From Chloroflexi bacterium UBA6265 (lineage in GTDB: Bacteria > Chloroflexota > Chloroflexia > Thermomicrobiales > UBA6265): a stretch of 5,513 nt of DNA. The notes beneath the pieces were generated by a model that was not told the origin of the DNA, made no database searches, and saw nothing but the letters and a program-made list of their open reading frames with translations. Shown one piece after another: positions 1-5,439 of the stretch (positions within the stretch are counted from its first letter, which is position 1; each line of letters opens with the position of its first letter). The stretch is from NCBI GenBank assembly GCA_002440805.1, contig DJVD01000200.1:1-5513 (forward strand), written 5' to 3'. The position numbers and the translations under genes were made by a program.

Positions 1-3
1 CAT

Positions 4-28
4 GTATCGATACCTGATTTCGTAATCA
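4..28. promoter_or_regulatory. two adjacent dyads upstream of the first methyltransferase gene
   Basis: Positions 4-13 are a perfect 10-base palindrome (GTATCGATAC). Positions 15-28 are a second dyad, TGATT and AATCA separated by four bases. Both lie just upstream of the ribosome site of the gene at 48. They could be operator half-sites or chance. The promoter itself is not visible and probably lies before the window. Confidence 0.25.
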
Positions 29-47
29 ACGTGGAGAGGATGGAACC

Positions 48-797
48 GTGCAGGATCTGCCACGCCACCACACGATTCGCGAATCCAGCCACCGGATTAT
101 CAATCCCCTGACGACGGAGAAACTGCATCAACTGGGTGAAGCGCTCTTTCTTCCGGCCGGCACGCGGATGCTGGATCTCGCCTGCGGCAAAGGGGAGATT
201 CTGTGTACGTGGGCCCGTGATTTTGCTGTAGTCGGCACCGGAATCGACCTTTCCACCGTCTTTCTTTCTGCCGCGAACGCGCGCGCTGCCGAGCTTGCCG
301 TGGCTCACCGCGTGACATTCATTCATGCGGATGCTGCGGGTTTTGTCTCGCATGAACCAGTTGATATCGCCGCCTGCATCGGCGCGACCTGGATTGGTGA
401 CGGTGTGCCGGGCACTATTGACTTGCTGCGAAAGAGCATTAAGCCAGGCGGCATTATGCTCGTTGGTCACCCCTATTGGCGCCAGCCACCGCCCGACGCC
501 AATGCGATTCGGGCTTGCGGCGCTGAGTTTGAATCGGACTGGCTGTCGTTACCCGAATTGATCGGGCAGATGCAATCAGTCGGGTGCGATGTCGTTGAGA
601 TGATGCTGGCCGACCAGGATAGCTGGGATCGGTACGTTGCCGCCCAGTGGCGAAACATCCGCATGGTCATCGATGCCAACCCGAACGACGATTTGACCCC
701 GATGTTCAGGGAGGAACTTCGTACTTCTCCACTCGAACACACGAAATACCAGCGGGAATATCTGGGATGGGGGATATTCGCCTTAATGGACCGCTAG
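48..797 (+). CDS. class I SAM-dependent methyltransferase, YjhP-like
   Basis: Predicted cytoplasmic methyltransferase of 249 residues that transfers a methyl group from S-adenosylmethionine; the acceptor is unknown. The Rossmann glycine motif MLDLACGKG is at residues 41-49, the acidic residue that would hold the SAM ribose is D67, and D94 sits in the following HADA segment. KPGGIMLVG, near residues 132-140, is the usual post-motif strand. From memory, the whole chain resembles E. coli YjhP, including the N-terminal pattern LPRHHTIRESSHRI, the CIGATWI segment and the C-terminal REYLGWGIFALM. The GTG start is supported by GGAGAGGA at 33-40, seven bases upstream, by an in-frame stop at 15-17 and by agreement with the YjhP N-terminus. 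It appears to be a single gene: the next gene is 202 bp away on the same strand. No clear terminator follows it. The family call is firm; the substrate is not known. Confidence 0.9.
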   Translation: MQDLPRHHTIRESSHRIINPLTTEKLHQLGEALFLPAGTRMLDLACGKGEILCTWARDFAVVGTGIDLSTVFLSAANARAAELAVAHRVTFIHADAAGFVSHEPVDIAACIGATWIGDGVPGTIDLLRKSIKPGGIMLVGHPYWRQPPPDANAIRACGAEFESDWLSLPELIGQMQSVGCDVVEMMLADQDSWDRYVAAQWRNIRMVIDANPNDDLTPMFREELRTSPLEHTKYQREYLGWGIFALMDR

Positions 798-999
798 GGA
801 CCGGTCGATCGTGGGCTTGTACCTCCGCTGCAAACCGGGCATGAGGCCATTGTCACCCTTTTGATATCTCCAGTTCACGAATACTCGTACCTCAGGATCT
901 TTGCGCAGCCCACTTTCGCTGGCGTTTCGCAGTTGATACAATCGACCTACTCCTGACAACCTTGCCAGGCAACGTGGTTCCTGATCTGGAGGTGCGGTT
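798..999 (+). promoter_or_regulatory. intergenic region with a possible promoter for the surface-protein gene
   Basis: No gene is seen in these 202 bases. TACAAT at 937-942 is a reasonable -10 element, about 46 bases before the Shine-Dalgarno, but the matching -35 position (TTTCGC at 914-919) is poor. TACAAT lies within a small imperfect dyad, GTTGAT-ACA-ATCGAC (932-946). Another short dyad, ACGA-N4-TCGT, lies at 877-888. Positions 799-806 are an 8-base palindrome just after the upstream stop, with no loop, so it is not a terminator. Confidence 0.25.
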
Positions 1000-1581
1000 A
1001 TGAATTCCCGACACTCACGGATTGCTCGACGTCTCGCCGTAATGTTCGTTATAGTGCCGCTGTTATTCGTTTCGGGAGCGTCTGCGCAAGACGCGCCAGC
1101 CGCAATTGACTTCACCGTTGGCAGCTTCTCCTGCACATCCGACCCAGGGCAGGTGAGTTTGGCGGCAGGAAACATCCCCGATACCTGCACGCCGGATGTT
1201 GGAGCCGTTGCCAATGTAGCGCTTCAGGACGGAACCGCCGTCGGGTCCTGCACCACCGACGCAACGGGCATATGCAAGCTGCAAGCCCCGAATGAAGCCA
1301 ACGTGGTGGTAACACTGGATACCTCAACCCTCGCGGGTTCGGTTGCTCCGCGTGAGAACCCGATTAGTACCCAGGTTGTGACCGAGTTTGCAGGGGCGTT
1401 GTTCATCAACCTGCCATCAACTCCGGCCCCAACTGAGGTCCCCACCGGGCTTCCCAACACCGGTGCAGGCACCGGGATCGATTCCCCTTCGGTTTGGCTG
1501 ATGGGCGCAACTTTCCTCACGTTTGCATTCGCGGCCACAGCTATCGGTATACGTCGTCAGCACGTGCGTGTGAAGAACTGA
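1000..1581 (+). CDS. small secreted surface protein with LPNTG sortase anchor
   Basis: Predicted 193-residue exported protein anchored to the cell envelope. The N-terminus has a basic region (R4-R11), a hydrophobic stretch (12-24) and a likely signal peptidase site after ASA at residue 29. The mature part has four cysteines (C45, C63, C84, C92). Residues 68-106, with GAVANVALQDG followed by CTTDATGIC, look like a carboxypeptidase-regulatory or Cna-B-like beta-sandwich repeat. Residues 139-150 form a Pro/Thr-rich linker. LPNTG is at 151-155, followed by a hydrophobic helix (about 163-184) and a basic tail beginning RR: the full cell-wall sorting signal. Sortase would cleave between T154 and G155 and link the protein to the wall. 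The start has a perfect GGAGGT at 988-993, six bases before the ATG. No sortase gene is in the window. Its role is unknown; with a single small domain, a structural or adhesion-type role is only a guess. Confidence 0.85.
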   Translation: MNSRHSRIARRLAVMFVIVPLLFVSGASAQDAPAAIDFTVGSFSCTSDPGQVSLAAGNIPDTCTPDVGAVANVALQDGTAVGSCTTDATGICKLQAPNEANVVVTLDTSTLAGSVAPRENPISTQVVTEFAGALFINLPSTPAPTEVPTGLPNTGAGTGIDSPSVWLMGATFLTFAFAATAIGIRRQHVRVKN

Positions 1582-1590
1582 TGGTCATGA

Positions 1591-1619
1591 GGATCGGGCG
1601 TTAACTGATCGCCCGATCC
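1591..1619 (+). terminator. perfect hairpin after the surface-protein gene, no U-tract
   Basis: A perfect 10-bp stem (1591-1600 with 1610-1619) and a 9-base loop begin nine bases after the stop of the LPNTG gene. No T-run follows on either strand, so this is a terminator-like or mRNA-3'-end-stabilising hairpin rather than a classic intrinsic terminator. Confidence 0.6.
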
Positions 1620-1670
1620 GAAACACGTGCACCTGAAATCCATGACTCGGCACACCTGATCTGAATTTCG

Positions 1671-1723
1671 CGAGAAACATATGCGACCGCATCACCAGGC
1701 CGATGCGGTCGCATCCTTTCTCG
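1671..1723 (-). terminator. long hairpin overlapping the end of the HxlR-family gene
   Basis: A 13-bp perfect stem pairs 1681-1693 with 1702-1714 around an 8-base loop. It is extended outside a small internal loop by CGAGAAA (1671-1677) pairing with TTTCTCG (1717-1723). On the minus strand, the TGA stop (1694-1692) of the regulator gene sits at the junction of the loop and the second arm, so the last nine or so codons form the first arm. It has no clear U-tract. With the hairpin at 1591-1619 it separates two convergent genes and could work in both directions. Confidence 0.55.
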
Positions 1724-2453
1724 TGGGGCTGTTGCCATCCTCCCCGGGCTGCGGCGCAGCTGGAAGAGTGCCCGGATCGTTACCGTTGAATGGGACGTGC
1801 GCAAACAGGCTGTACTGAAGGGATTGAACGAATTTGCGGCCCAGCGCTGAAGGCCCGTGCACGCGAATCGAATCCCGCTTCATCGCCATCATCAGGTCGG
1901 CACGCCCCAGCCACACGTCGTGCAATGTCAGGGTGTCTGCATCTACCATCAGGTCGTTCTCGAAGCCCGGTGGATCGAAGCACACCGAAGCCGTGCCGTT
2001 TTCACAGACCAGCCAATATGACCTTTGGGAAAGACCCCGGAAATCGAATTCCACCACCAGCCTGCCTTCACCAACTCGCTCGAAATCGATGCGGCGATGA
2101 ATATCCCACATCAGGAGATCGGTATCGATATCGTCGGGCATTGTGCCGGAGTTGAGCCACCGCTGACCCCACTCACCAATGCCCAACACAATGGGAGTGA
2201 GCTCCATCCCCCGTTGGGTGAGGTAATAGCCAGTGGGGCGTACGTGGCCTTCGCCCGTGGTGATAATGCCGCAATCCACCAGCGTGCGAAGACGTTTGGA
2301 GAGCAAAGCGCGTGAGATACCTGGAAGTCCACGCTCCAGGTCGTTGAAGCGCGATGTCCCGCACATGAGCTCCCTCAGAATCAGGAGCGTCCAGCGCTGG
2401 GAAAGTACGGTGGCTGCTTTAGCCAGGGGACAGAATGATCCGTATTCAGGCAT
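1692..2453 (-). CDS. HxlR-family winged-helix regulator with SCP2-like C-terminal domain
   Basis: Predicted 253-residue cytoplasmic DNA-binding regulator. Residues about 7-95 are an HxlR-type winged helix: FCPLAKAATVLSQRW, RFNDLERGLPGISRALLSKR (helix-turn-helix region) and the wing before LTQRG. C8 is at the conserved N-terminal cysteine of this family, which is redox-active in YodB-type members; C31 and C61 are also present. Residues about 105-220, with alternating strands and a helical end, resemble the sterol-carrier-protein-2 fold found fused to HxlR domains in some bacteria, which may bind a hydrophobic ligand. The tail after residue 221 is Pro/Gly-rich and probably disordered. The start has GGAAGGA at 2463-2469, nine bases upstream, and an in-frame stop at 2472-2474. 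It is divergent from the methyltransferase at 2591, its most likely target, and probably autoregulated. The ligand is unknown, and the SCP2 call is less sure than the HxlR call. Confidence 0.88.
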   Translation of the reverse strand: MPEYGSFCPLAKAATVLSQRWTLLILRELMCGTSRFNDLERGLPGISRALLSKRLRTLVDCGIITTGEGHVRPTGYYLTQRGMELTPIVLGIGEWGQRWLNSGTMPDDIDTDLLMWDIHRRIDFERVGEGRLVVEFDFRGLSQRSYWLVCENGTASVCFDPPGFENDLMVDADTLTLHDVWLGRADLMMAMKRDSIRVHGPSALGRKFVQSLQYSLFAHVPFNGNDPGTLPAAPQPGEDGNSPTRKDATASAW

Positions 2454-2492
2454 TTTAATCGTTCCTTCCGCTCATGATCGACGTTTCGGATG

Positions 2493-2533
2493 GTTCAAAA
2501 ACTGAACTGGAAGGTATGTGTGCTTACCATAAT
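2493..2533. promoter_or_regulatory. putative divergent operator/promoter region between HxlR regulator and methyltransferase
   Basis: Two dyads lie in the 137-bp gap between divergent genes: GTTCA-N5-TGAAC at 2493-2507 (perfect 5-base arms) and GGTA-N8-TACC at 2513-2528. HxlR-family dimers are known to bind short interrupted palindromes in such gaps. CATAAT (2528-2533) could be a -10 for the methyltransferase, and TATTAT (minus strand, 2534-2529) one for the regulator, but neither has a convincing -35. The operators are inferred. Confidence 0.35.
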
Positions 2534-2590
2534 ACTGAATTTCATCCCGCCACAGGTAGTGGTGGTATGCAATGCAGAAAGGGAGTCACT

Positions 2591-3421
2591 ATGGCATCAA
2601 CCATCTCAACGCAGCAACCCGATTTTGAAACCATCAAGGCTCGCCAACGCGCAATGTGGGGCAGTGGCAACTACGCCGTAATCGCGTCGATGATCCATTA
2701 CATGAGCGAACGCCTCTGCGAGGATCTTGACCTGAGCGCGGGTCAATCGGTGCTCGATGTTGCCACTGGTTCCGGGAACGCCGCTATTGCCGCCGCCCGA
2801 CGCGGCGCAGAGGTGACTGCAATCGATTATGTGCAGTCGCTCCTCGATGTTGCACATCTGCGAGCGGAGACAGAACAGCTGCACATCGACTTCCTACTCG
2901 CCGACGCCGAGGACTTGCCGTTTGAAGACGGATCGTTTGACATTGTGACGTCAGTTGTGGGTGTGATGTTTGCCCCCAACCAGGCGAAGGCAGCATCCGA
3001 GCTGGCAAGAGTGTGCAAACACGGTGGCACGATTGCCGTGGCCAACTGGACGCCGGACGGATCTATCGGAGCATTGCTGAAAACCGTAAGTGCGTTTGCT
3101 CCACCTCCGCCGGGTCTTTTCCCACCCGTGCGATGGGGCACCCGCGAGGCAATGCAGGAAATGCTCGGGGACAAAGCCGATCTCCATTTCGAGGAATATG
3201 ATTTTGTCTTCCGATTCCGGACTGCGGACGAATTTGCGCACATATTCATCGAGAAGTACGGTCCAACCGGGCGCGCCCACGCCTCCCTGGATGCCGACAG
3301 GCAAAAGGAGTTCTTCCGCGCTCTCGCCGACCTGGCGACAGAGTGGAATGCGGCGACCGATGGCACCATCAAAATCCCATCCACATACCTGGTGACAACT
3401 GCTATACGGCACGAAGCGTAG
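2591..3421 (+). CDS. class I SAM-dependent methyltransferase, UbiE/Methyltransf_11-like
   Basis: Predicted 276-residue cytoplasmic methyltransferase. SAM-binding motif I is VLDVATGSG at residues 54-62, and the ribose-binding acidic residue is D79 in VTAIDYV. The LLADAEDLPFEDGSFDIV segment carries the adenine-side aspartate and the typical post-II motif of UbiE/Methyltransf_11 enzymes. HGGTIAVANW follows as the strand before the substrate-binding C-terminal part. The N-terminal IKARQRAMWGSGNYA pattern is common in small-molecule methyltransferases of this group. I chose the ATG at 2591 because AGGGAG (2580-2585) lies five bases upstream and family similarity begins soon after it. An in-frame ATG at 2474 would add 39 unrelated residues, run through the dyads and has no ribosome site. 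The gene is divergent from the HxlR regulator and probably controlled by it. It is monocistronic and ends 15 bases before a strong hairpin. The acceptor (quinone, natural product or xenobiotic) cannot be told. Confidence 0.88.
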   Translation: MASTISTQQPDFETIKARQRAMWGSGNYAVIASMIHYMSERLCEDLDLSAGQSVLDVATGSGNAAIAAARRGAEVTAIDYVQSLLDVAHLRAETEQLHIDFLLADAEDLPFEDGSFDIVTSVVGVMFAPNQAKAASELARVCKHGGTIAVANWTPDGSIGALLKTVSAFAPPPPGLFPPVRWGTREAMQEMLGDKADLHFEEYDFVFRFRTADEFAHIFIEKYGPTGRAHASLDADRQKEFFRALADLATEWNAATDGTIKIPSTYLVTTAIRHEA

Positions 3422-3436
3422 CCGTGCCGCAGGGCA

Positions 3437-3479
3437 AGCAGGGATCCGGCGCGAACATCATTCGCGCCGGATCCCTGCT
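3437..3479. terminator. 19-bp perfect hairpin between convergent genes, probable bidirectional terminator
   Basis: Bases 3437-3455 pair perfectly with 3461-3479 around the 5-base loop CATCA. The hairpin lies between the stop of the methyltransferase (3421) and the stop of the oppositely oriented AraC gene (3489), so it can serve both. No T-run follows on either side. Confidence 0.75.
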
Positions 3480-3488
3480 AACGGTGGT

Positions 3489-4415
3489 TTAGCTTGCCGA
3501 TAGCGCTAACGGACCTGCCTCGCGTAAGGATTCGATATCGCGCATAGGGGATTGGCCGAACAGCTTCTTGTAATCGCGGTTGAAATGCGATGCGTCGTTA
3601 TACCCAACCTGGAATCCTGCGTTCGCCACATCGATATCCTGGCTCAGCAGCAATCGTCGCGCCTCCCGCAACCGCAGGTGTTTCTGGTACTGCAACGGCG
3701 TGAGGCCGGTGACGCGCTTAAAGTGATCGTGGAAGCTGGAAACGCTCATGCCGGACCGCTGGGCAATTTCCGGAATGCGTAATGGTTGATCAAACTCCTC
3801 GCGCAAACTCCTCAGCGCCGATGAGATCCGCTGGGAAGTCGGGCCCATGCCTGCGATCTGGCTCAGCCTGCCACCATGGCTGCCCATGAGCAGGCGGAAT
3901 ATCAACTCTCGCTTCACCATCGGCATCAGGAACTGCGCCTCCGCGGTATTCTGCGATACGCGCACAAGCCGAACAACGGTCTCCATCAGGTCGGCATCGA
4001 CCCTGGTCACGTTGAAAGCCGCGGTGTCTTCGGCTGCCATTGTCAGTTGGGCTGACGCCAACAGTACCGAGCTCACCATCGCCGGATCCAGGTCCAGTTT
4101 GATGCTCAGGTACGGCTTCTCGGGCGTGGCCTCAACAATGTGGCTGATTGTGGGGAGCTGGAACGACGTGATCAGGTAGTTGTCCTTGTCGTACACAAAG
4201 ATCGAATCACCCAGAAAGAGTTCCTTTGCACCCTGGGCAATTAGGCAAAACGCAAGGCTGGATTCGCCATGCACCAGCTCGGACGCAGCGCCACGACGGT
4301 AAGCCGCCAGCCCGGAGCCGAGATCGAGATTGCCATCCCGGGGAAGGATCTCCGCCAGGAGCACCTGCAAATCCTCTTGTGCCCGCGTAAGTCGATCTGT
4401 GTGGTTCTCAGTCAT
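3489..4415 (-). CDS. AraC-family transcriptional regulator with AraC_N cupin-type domain
   Basis: Predicted 308-residue cytoplasmic transcription regulator. Residues about 30-185 match the AraC_N (PF06719) type sensor domain, with the marker segments AFCLIAQGAKELFLGD, YDKDNYLITSFQLP and EKPYLSIKLDLDP. The C-terminal AraC/XylS domain has two helix-turn-helix units: first about 214-237 (IPEIAQRSGMSVSSFHDHFK), second about 262-285 (FQVGYNDASHFNRDYKKLFG), then the usual SP near residue 290. I chose the ATG at 4415 because AAAGGA (4425-4430) lies nine bases upstream. An in-frame ATG at 4472 would add 19 residues and has no ribosome site. The gene faces the methyltransferase tail to tail, sharing a hairpin with it, so the two are probably not co-transcribed. 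Members of this subfamily often sit beside oxidoreductase genes they control, but no such gene is in the window. The repeats at 4454-4662 may include its own operators. The inducer is unknown. Confidence 0.9.
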   Translation of the reverse strand: MTENHTDRLTRAQEDLQVLLAEILPRDGNLDLGSGLAAYRRGAASELVHGESSLAFCLIAQGAKELFLGDSIFVYDKDNYLITSFQLPTISHIVEATPEKPYLSIKLDLDPAMVSSVLLASAQLTMAAEDTAAFNVTRVDADLMETVVRLVRVSQNTAEAQFLMPMVKRELIFRLLMGSHGGRLSQIAGMGPTSQRISSALRSLREEFDQPLRIPEIAQRSGMSVSSFHDHFKRVTGLTPLQYQKHLRLREARRLLLSQDIDVANAGFQVGYNDASHFNRDYKKLFGQSPMRDIESLREAGPLALSAS

Positions 4416-4789
4416 GGCGAAGGTTCCTTTCAGGGTCAGGCGAGGGGCGATGATGGATAATCGTGGGATCATACTGGAGGAATATTCTATTGCCTCCGCG
4501 GATCACCATCTAATATAGGGATAGGTCGATTGGCCGAACACGAGTTCTATAGGATCAGGCTGGATAATCATTCAATCAGGATTATGAACGGAGTCTATCA
4601 TGAAACAACTCTTGATGGGGATGATTCGCTCTTGAGCGCCCTGGGTCGAACCTGATTGAATGGGCACGAAGCATTAGGGGATCGAATACCCGTTCATACC
4701 CCATATGCCGCATTCGAAGATTGTCGCCCCGGCTATTGACTGACCATCCGGGCGAAAACACCTGTGTCTTAAAGGAGAAGAGGAAACAC
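4416..4789. other. gene-free, repeat-rich intergenic region upstream of the AraC-family gene
   Basis: No convincing gene lies in these 374 bases. It holds a 9-base direct repeat TGGATAATC (4454-4462, 4561-4569), ATCAGG twice at a 21-base interval (4554-4559, 4575-4580), ATAATC-N10-GATTAT (4564-4585), a 12-base perfect inverted repeat (4569-4580 with 4651-4662), CTCTTGA twice at a 20-base interval (4609-4615, 4629-4635), the palindrome CGCTC-TT-GAGCG (4627-4638) and ATACCC twice at a 10-base interval (4686, 4696). TATATT on the minus strand (4517-4512) could be a -10 for the AraC gene, but its -35 is poor. A weak stem with one bulged C (4725-4732 with 4748-4754) lies before the small ORF at 4790. 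An 11-codon ORF with a modest ribosome site is at 4600-4635. Confidence 0.5.
4569..4662. repeat. 12-bp perfect inverted repeat flanking a 70-bp segment
   Basis: The left arm CATTCAATCAGG (4569-4580) and right arm CCTGATTGAATG (4651-4662) are exact reverse complements. The left arm also carries the second ATCAGG of a 21-base direct repeat. The enclosed 70 bp contain an 11-codon ORF and a CGCTC-TT-GAGCG palindrome. It could be a pair of regulator sites that loop DNA, or the stem of a long RNA hairpin. It is too small for an insertion element, and I see no target duplication. Confidence 0.45.
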
Positions 4790-5011
4790 ATGCATCACAT
4801 CATCGTCACGACACTTATCAGTTCGGAGTACCAACTCATGAACGAAACTCGATCCCGCGTTAGCCGATCACCTTTATCCACACATCTCGTCGCCAGCATT
4901 CGCACTGTCGCCGATCGCGTGAGTAACCGATGGCAGACCAACCTCCGATCGGAACCACGTGTCGCCAGCCTCGATCACAACGACTGCGTATGCCAACCAT
5001 CCCGTTCGTAA
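4790..5011 (+). CDS. possible small basic protein, unknown function
   Basis: A 73-residue ORF that I do not recognise. It starts MHHIIVTTLIS, then turns basic and Ser/Arg-rich (SRVSRSPLSTHLVASIRTVADRVS is its middle part), with two cysteines near the end (CVC). There is no signal peptide or membrane helix. Support for translation: AAAGGAG (4771-4777) and AAGAGGA (4778-4784) lie before the ATG, the second at five bases. A terminator-like hairpin begins 16 bases after the stop. A second in-frame ATG at 4838, with GGAG nine bases upstream (4825-4828), would give a 57-residue product, and an upstream ATG at 4721 lacks a site. It is divergent from the AraC gene, 374 bp away, and just upstream of the tRNA operon. 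The alternative is a non-coding transcript or chance ORF. Confidence 0.4.
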   Translation: MHHIIVTTLISSEYQLMNETRSRVSRSPLSTHLVASIRTVADRVSNRWQTNLRSEPRVASLDHNDCVCQPSRS

Positions 5012-5026
5012 TCGGGAAATAGTGAA

Positions 5027-5070
5027 AGCGGAATGACAGGGGTGTCCACGGGCACCCCTGTCGTTCCGCT
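5027..5070 (+). terminator. 18-bp hairpin after the small ORF
   Basis: Bases 5027-5044 pair with 5053-5070 around the 8-base loop 5045-5052. All pairs are Watson-Crick except U5034 with G5063. There is no T-run. It lies between the small ORF and the tRNA promoter and would insulate the tRNA operon. Confidence 0.65.
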
Positions 5071-5106
5071 CTGGCGGCCACACAACTGGTGGTGCGCGAC
5101 CTACCT

Positions 5107-5125
5107 GCGGTGATTTGGGCACCGC
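5107..5125. other. short hairpin upstream of the tRNA promoter
   Basis: GCGGTG (5107-5112) and CACCGC (5120-5125) pair around a 7-base loop. A TATACT-like box follows at 5143-5148 without a -35. Its role is unclear. Otherwise I see nothing in 5071-5194. Confidence 0.25.
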
Positions 5126-5194
5126 GTGTGGACGCAGTGTTTTATACTTGCCGGAGCGAGGGAACTGGTTGTCAGTTTGGCGGTCAAAAATCGC

Positions 5195-5224
5195 TTGACA
5201 TCCGGTCGAAAGTCTCCCTATACT
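5195..5224 (+). promoter_or_regulatory. sigma70-type promoter of the tRNA operon
   Basis: A consensus -35 TTGACA (5195-5200), an 18-base spacer and TATACT (5219-5224) as the -10. Transcription would start near 5231, about 22 bases before the first tRNA. This is the strongest promoter visible in the window, as expected for stable RNA. Confidence 0.85.
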
Positions 5225-5252
5225 CTGTTGCGGTCACGGTGATGGCTTACTC

Positions 5253-5327
5253 GCCGGCGTAGCTCAACGGCAGAGCAGCTGTTTTGTAAACAGCAGGTTG
5301 CGGGTTCGAATCCCATCGCCGGCTCCA
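5253..5327 (+). tRNA. tRNA-Thr (anticodon TGT), CCA encoded
   Basis: A cloverleaf with a perfect 7-bp acceptor (GCCGGCG 5253-5259 with CGCCGGC 5317-5323), discriminator T5324 and encoded CCA (5325-5327). The D-stem is GCTC/GAGC, the anticodon stem GCTGT/ACAGC with loop TTTGTAA, and anticodon TGT is at 5285-5287. The variable loop has five bases and the T-loop is TTCGAAT. G1-C72 and C2-G71 fit threonine identity. The T-stem is unusual: G5300 with T5316 is a wobble and C5301 with A5315 is a mismatch, leaving three good pairs. It reads ACA and probably ACG codons. Confidence 0.93.
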
Positions 5328-5328
5328 G

Positions 5329-5348
5329 GTTCTTTCTCGCGGAAGAGC
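5329..5348 (+). other. hairpin in the Thr-Tyr tRNA spacer
   Basis: Bases 5329-5336 pair with 5341-5348 around the 4-base loop TCGC, with two G-U pairs. It starts two bases after the CCA of tRNA-Thr. It may guide processing of the polycistronic precursor; this is inferred. Confidence 0.4.
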
Positions 5349-5358
5349 ACACAAGTTC

Positions 5359-5439
5359 GGGTAGGTGCCTGAGTGGTTAAAAGGGCCTGGCTGTAAACCA
5401 GGTGCGAGAGCTACGGGGGTTCGAATCCCTCCCTGCCCA
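5359..5439 (+). tRNA. tRNA-Tyr (anticodon GTA), CCA not encoded
   Basis: A type II tRNA. The acceptor GGGTAGG (5359-5365) pairs with CCTGCCC (5432-5438), with one T-G wobble, and the discriminator is A5439. The anticodon stem is CCTGG/CCAGG (5386-5390, 5398-5402) with loop CTGTAAA and anticodon GTA at 5393-5395. A 12-base long variable arm (5403-5414) is typical of bacterial tRNA-Tyr. The T-stem is GGGGG/CCCTC with loop TTCGAAT. The bases after the discriminator are CCG, so CCA must be made by a nucleotidyltransferase, unlike the tRNA upstream. Confidence 0.95.

Noticed and set aside
783..1214. 143-residue ORF on the minus strand
   Set aside because: It overlaps the signal peptide and first half of the LPNTG gene, which has a perfect ribosome site and recognisable domains. 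This frame has no family pattern.
2474..2590. Upstream start extending the second methyltransferase by 39 residues
   Set aside because: There is no ribosome site, the extra residues look non-coding and they cover the dyads of the divergent regulatory region. The ATG at 2591 has AGGGAG five bases away.
2827..3412. Long minus-strand ORFs (185 and 153 residues) opposite the second methyltransferase
   Set aside because: They are shadows of the methyltransferase frame, with Ser/Arg/Pro-rich composition and no family motifs.
4416..4472. Upstream start extending the AraC-family protein by 19 residues
   Set aside because: The sequence before 4472 on the minus strand is pyrimidine-rich and has no ribosome site, while 4415 has AAAGGA at a good distance.
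4569..4662. Miniature transposable element bounded by the 12-bp inverted repeats
   Set aside because: The segment is under 100 bp, I see no target-site duplication, and no second copy occurs in the window. A regulatory or RNA-structure role is simpler.
4736..4741. TTGACT as a -35 box for the small ORF
   Set aside because: No -10-like sequence occurs 16-18 bases downstream; that place reads CACCTG.
4582..4791. 69-residue ORF on the minus strand
   Set aside because: It has no ribosome site and no recognisable pattern, and it runs antisense through the ribosome site of the small plus-strand ORF.
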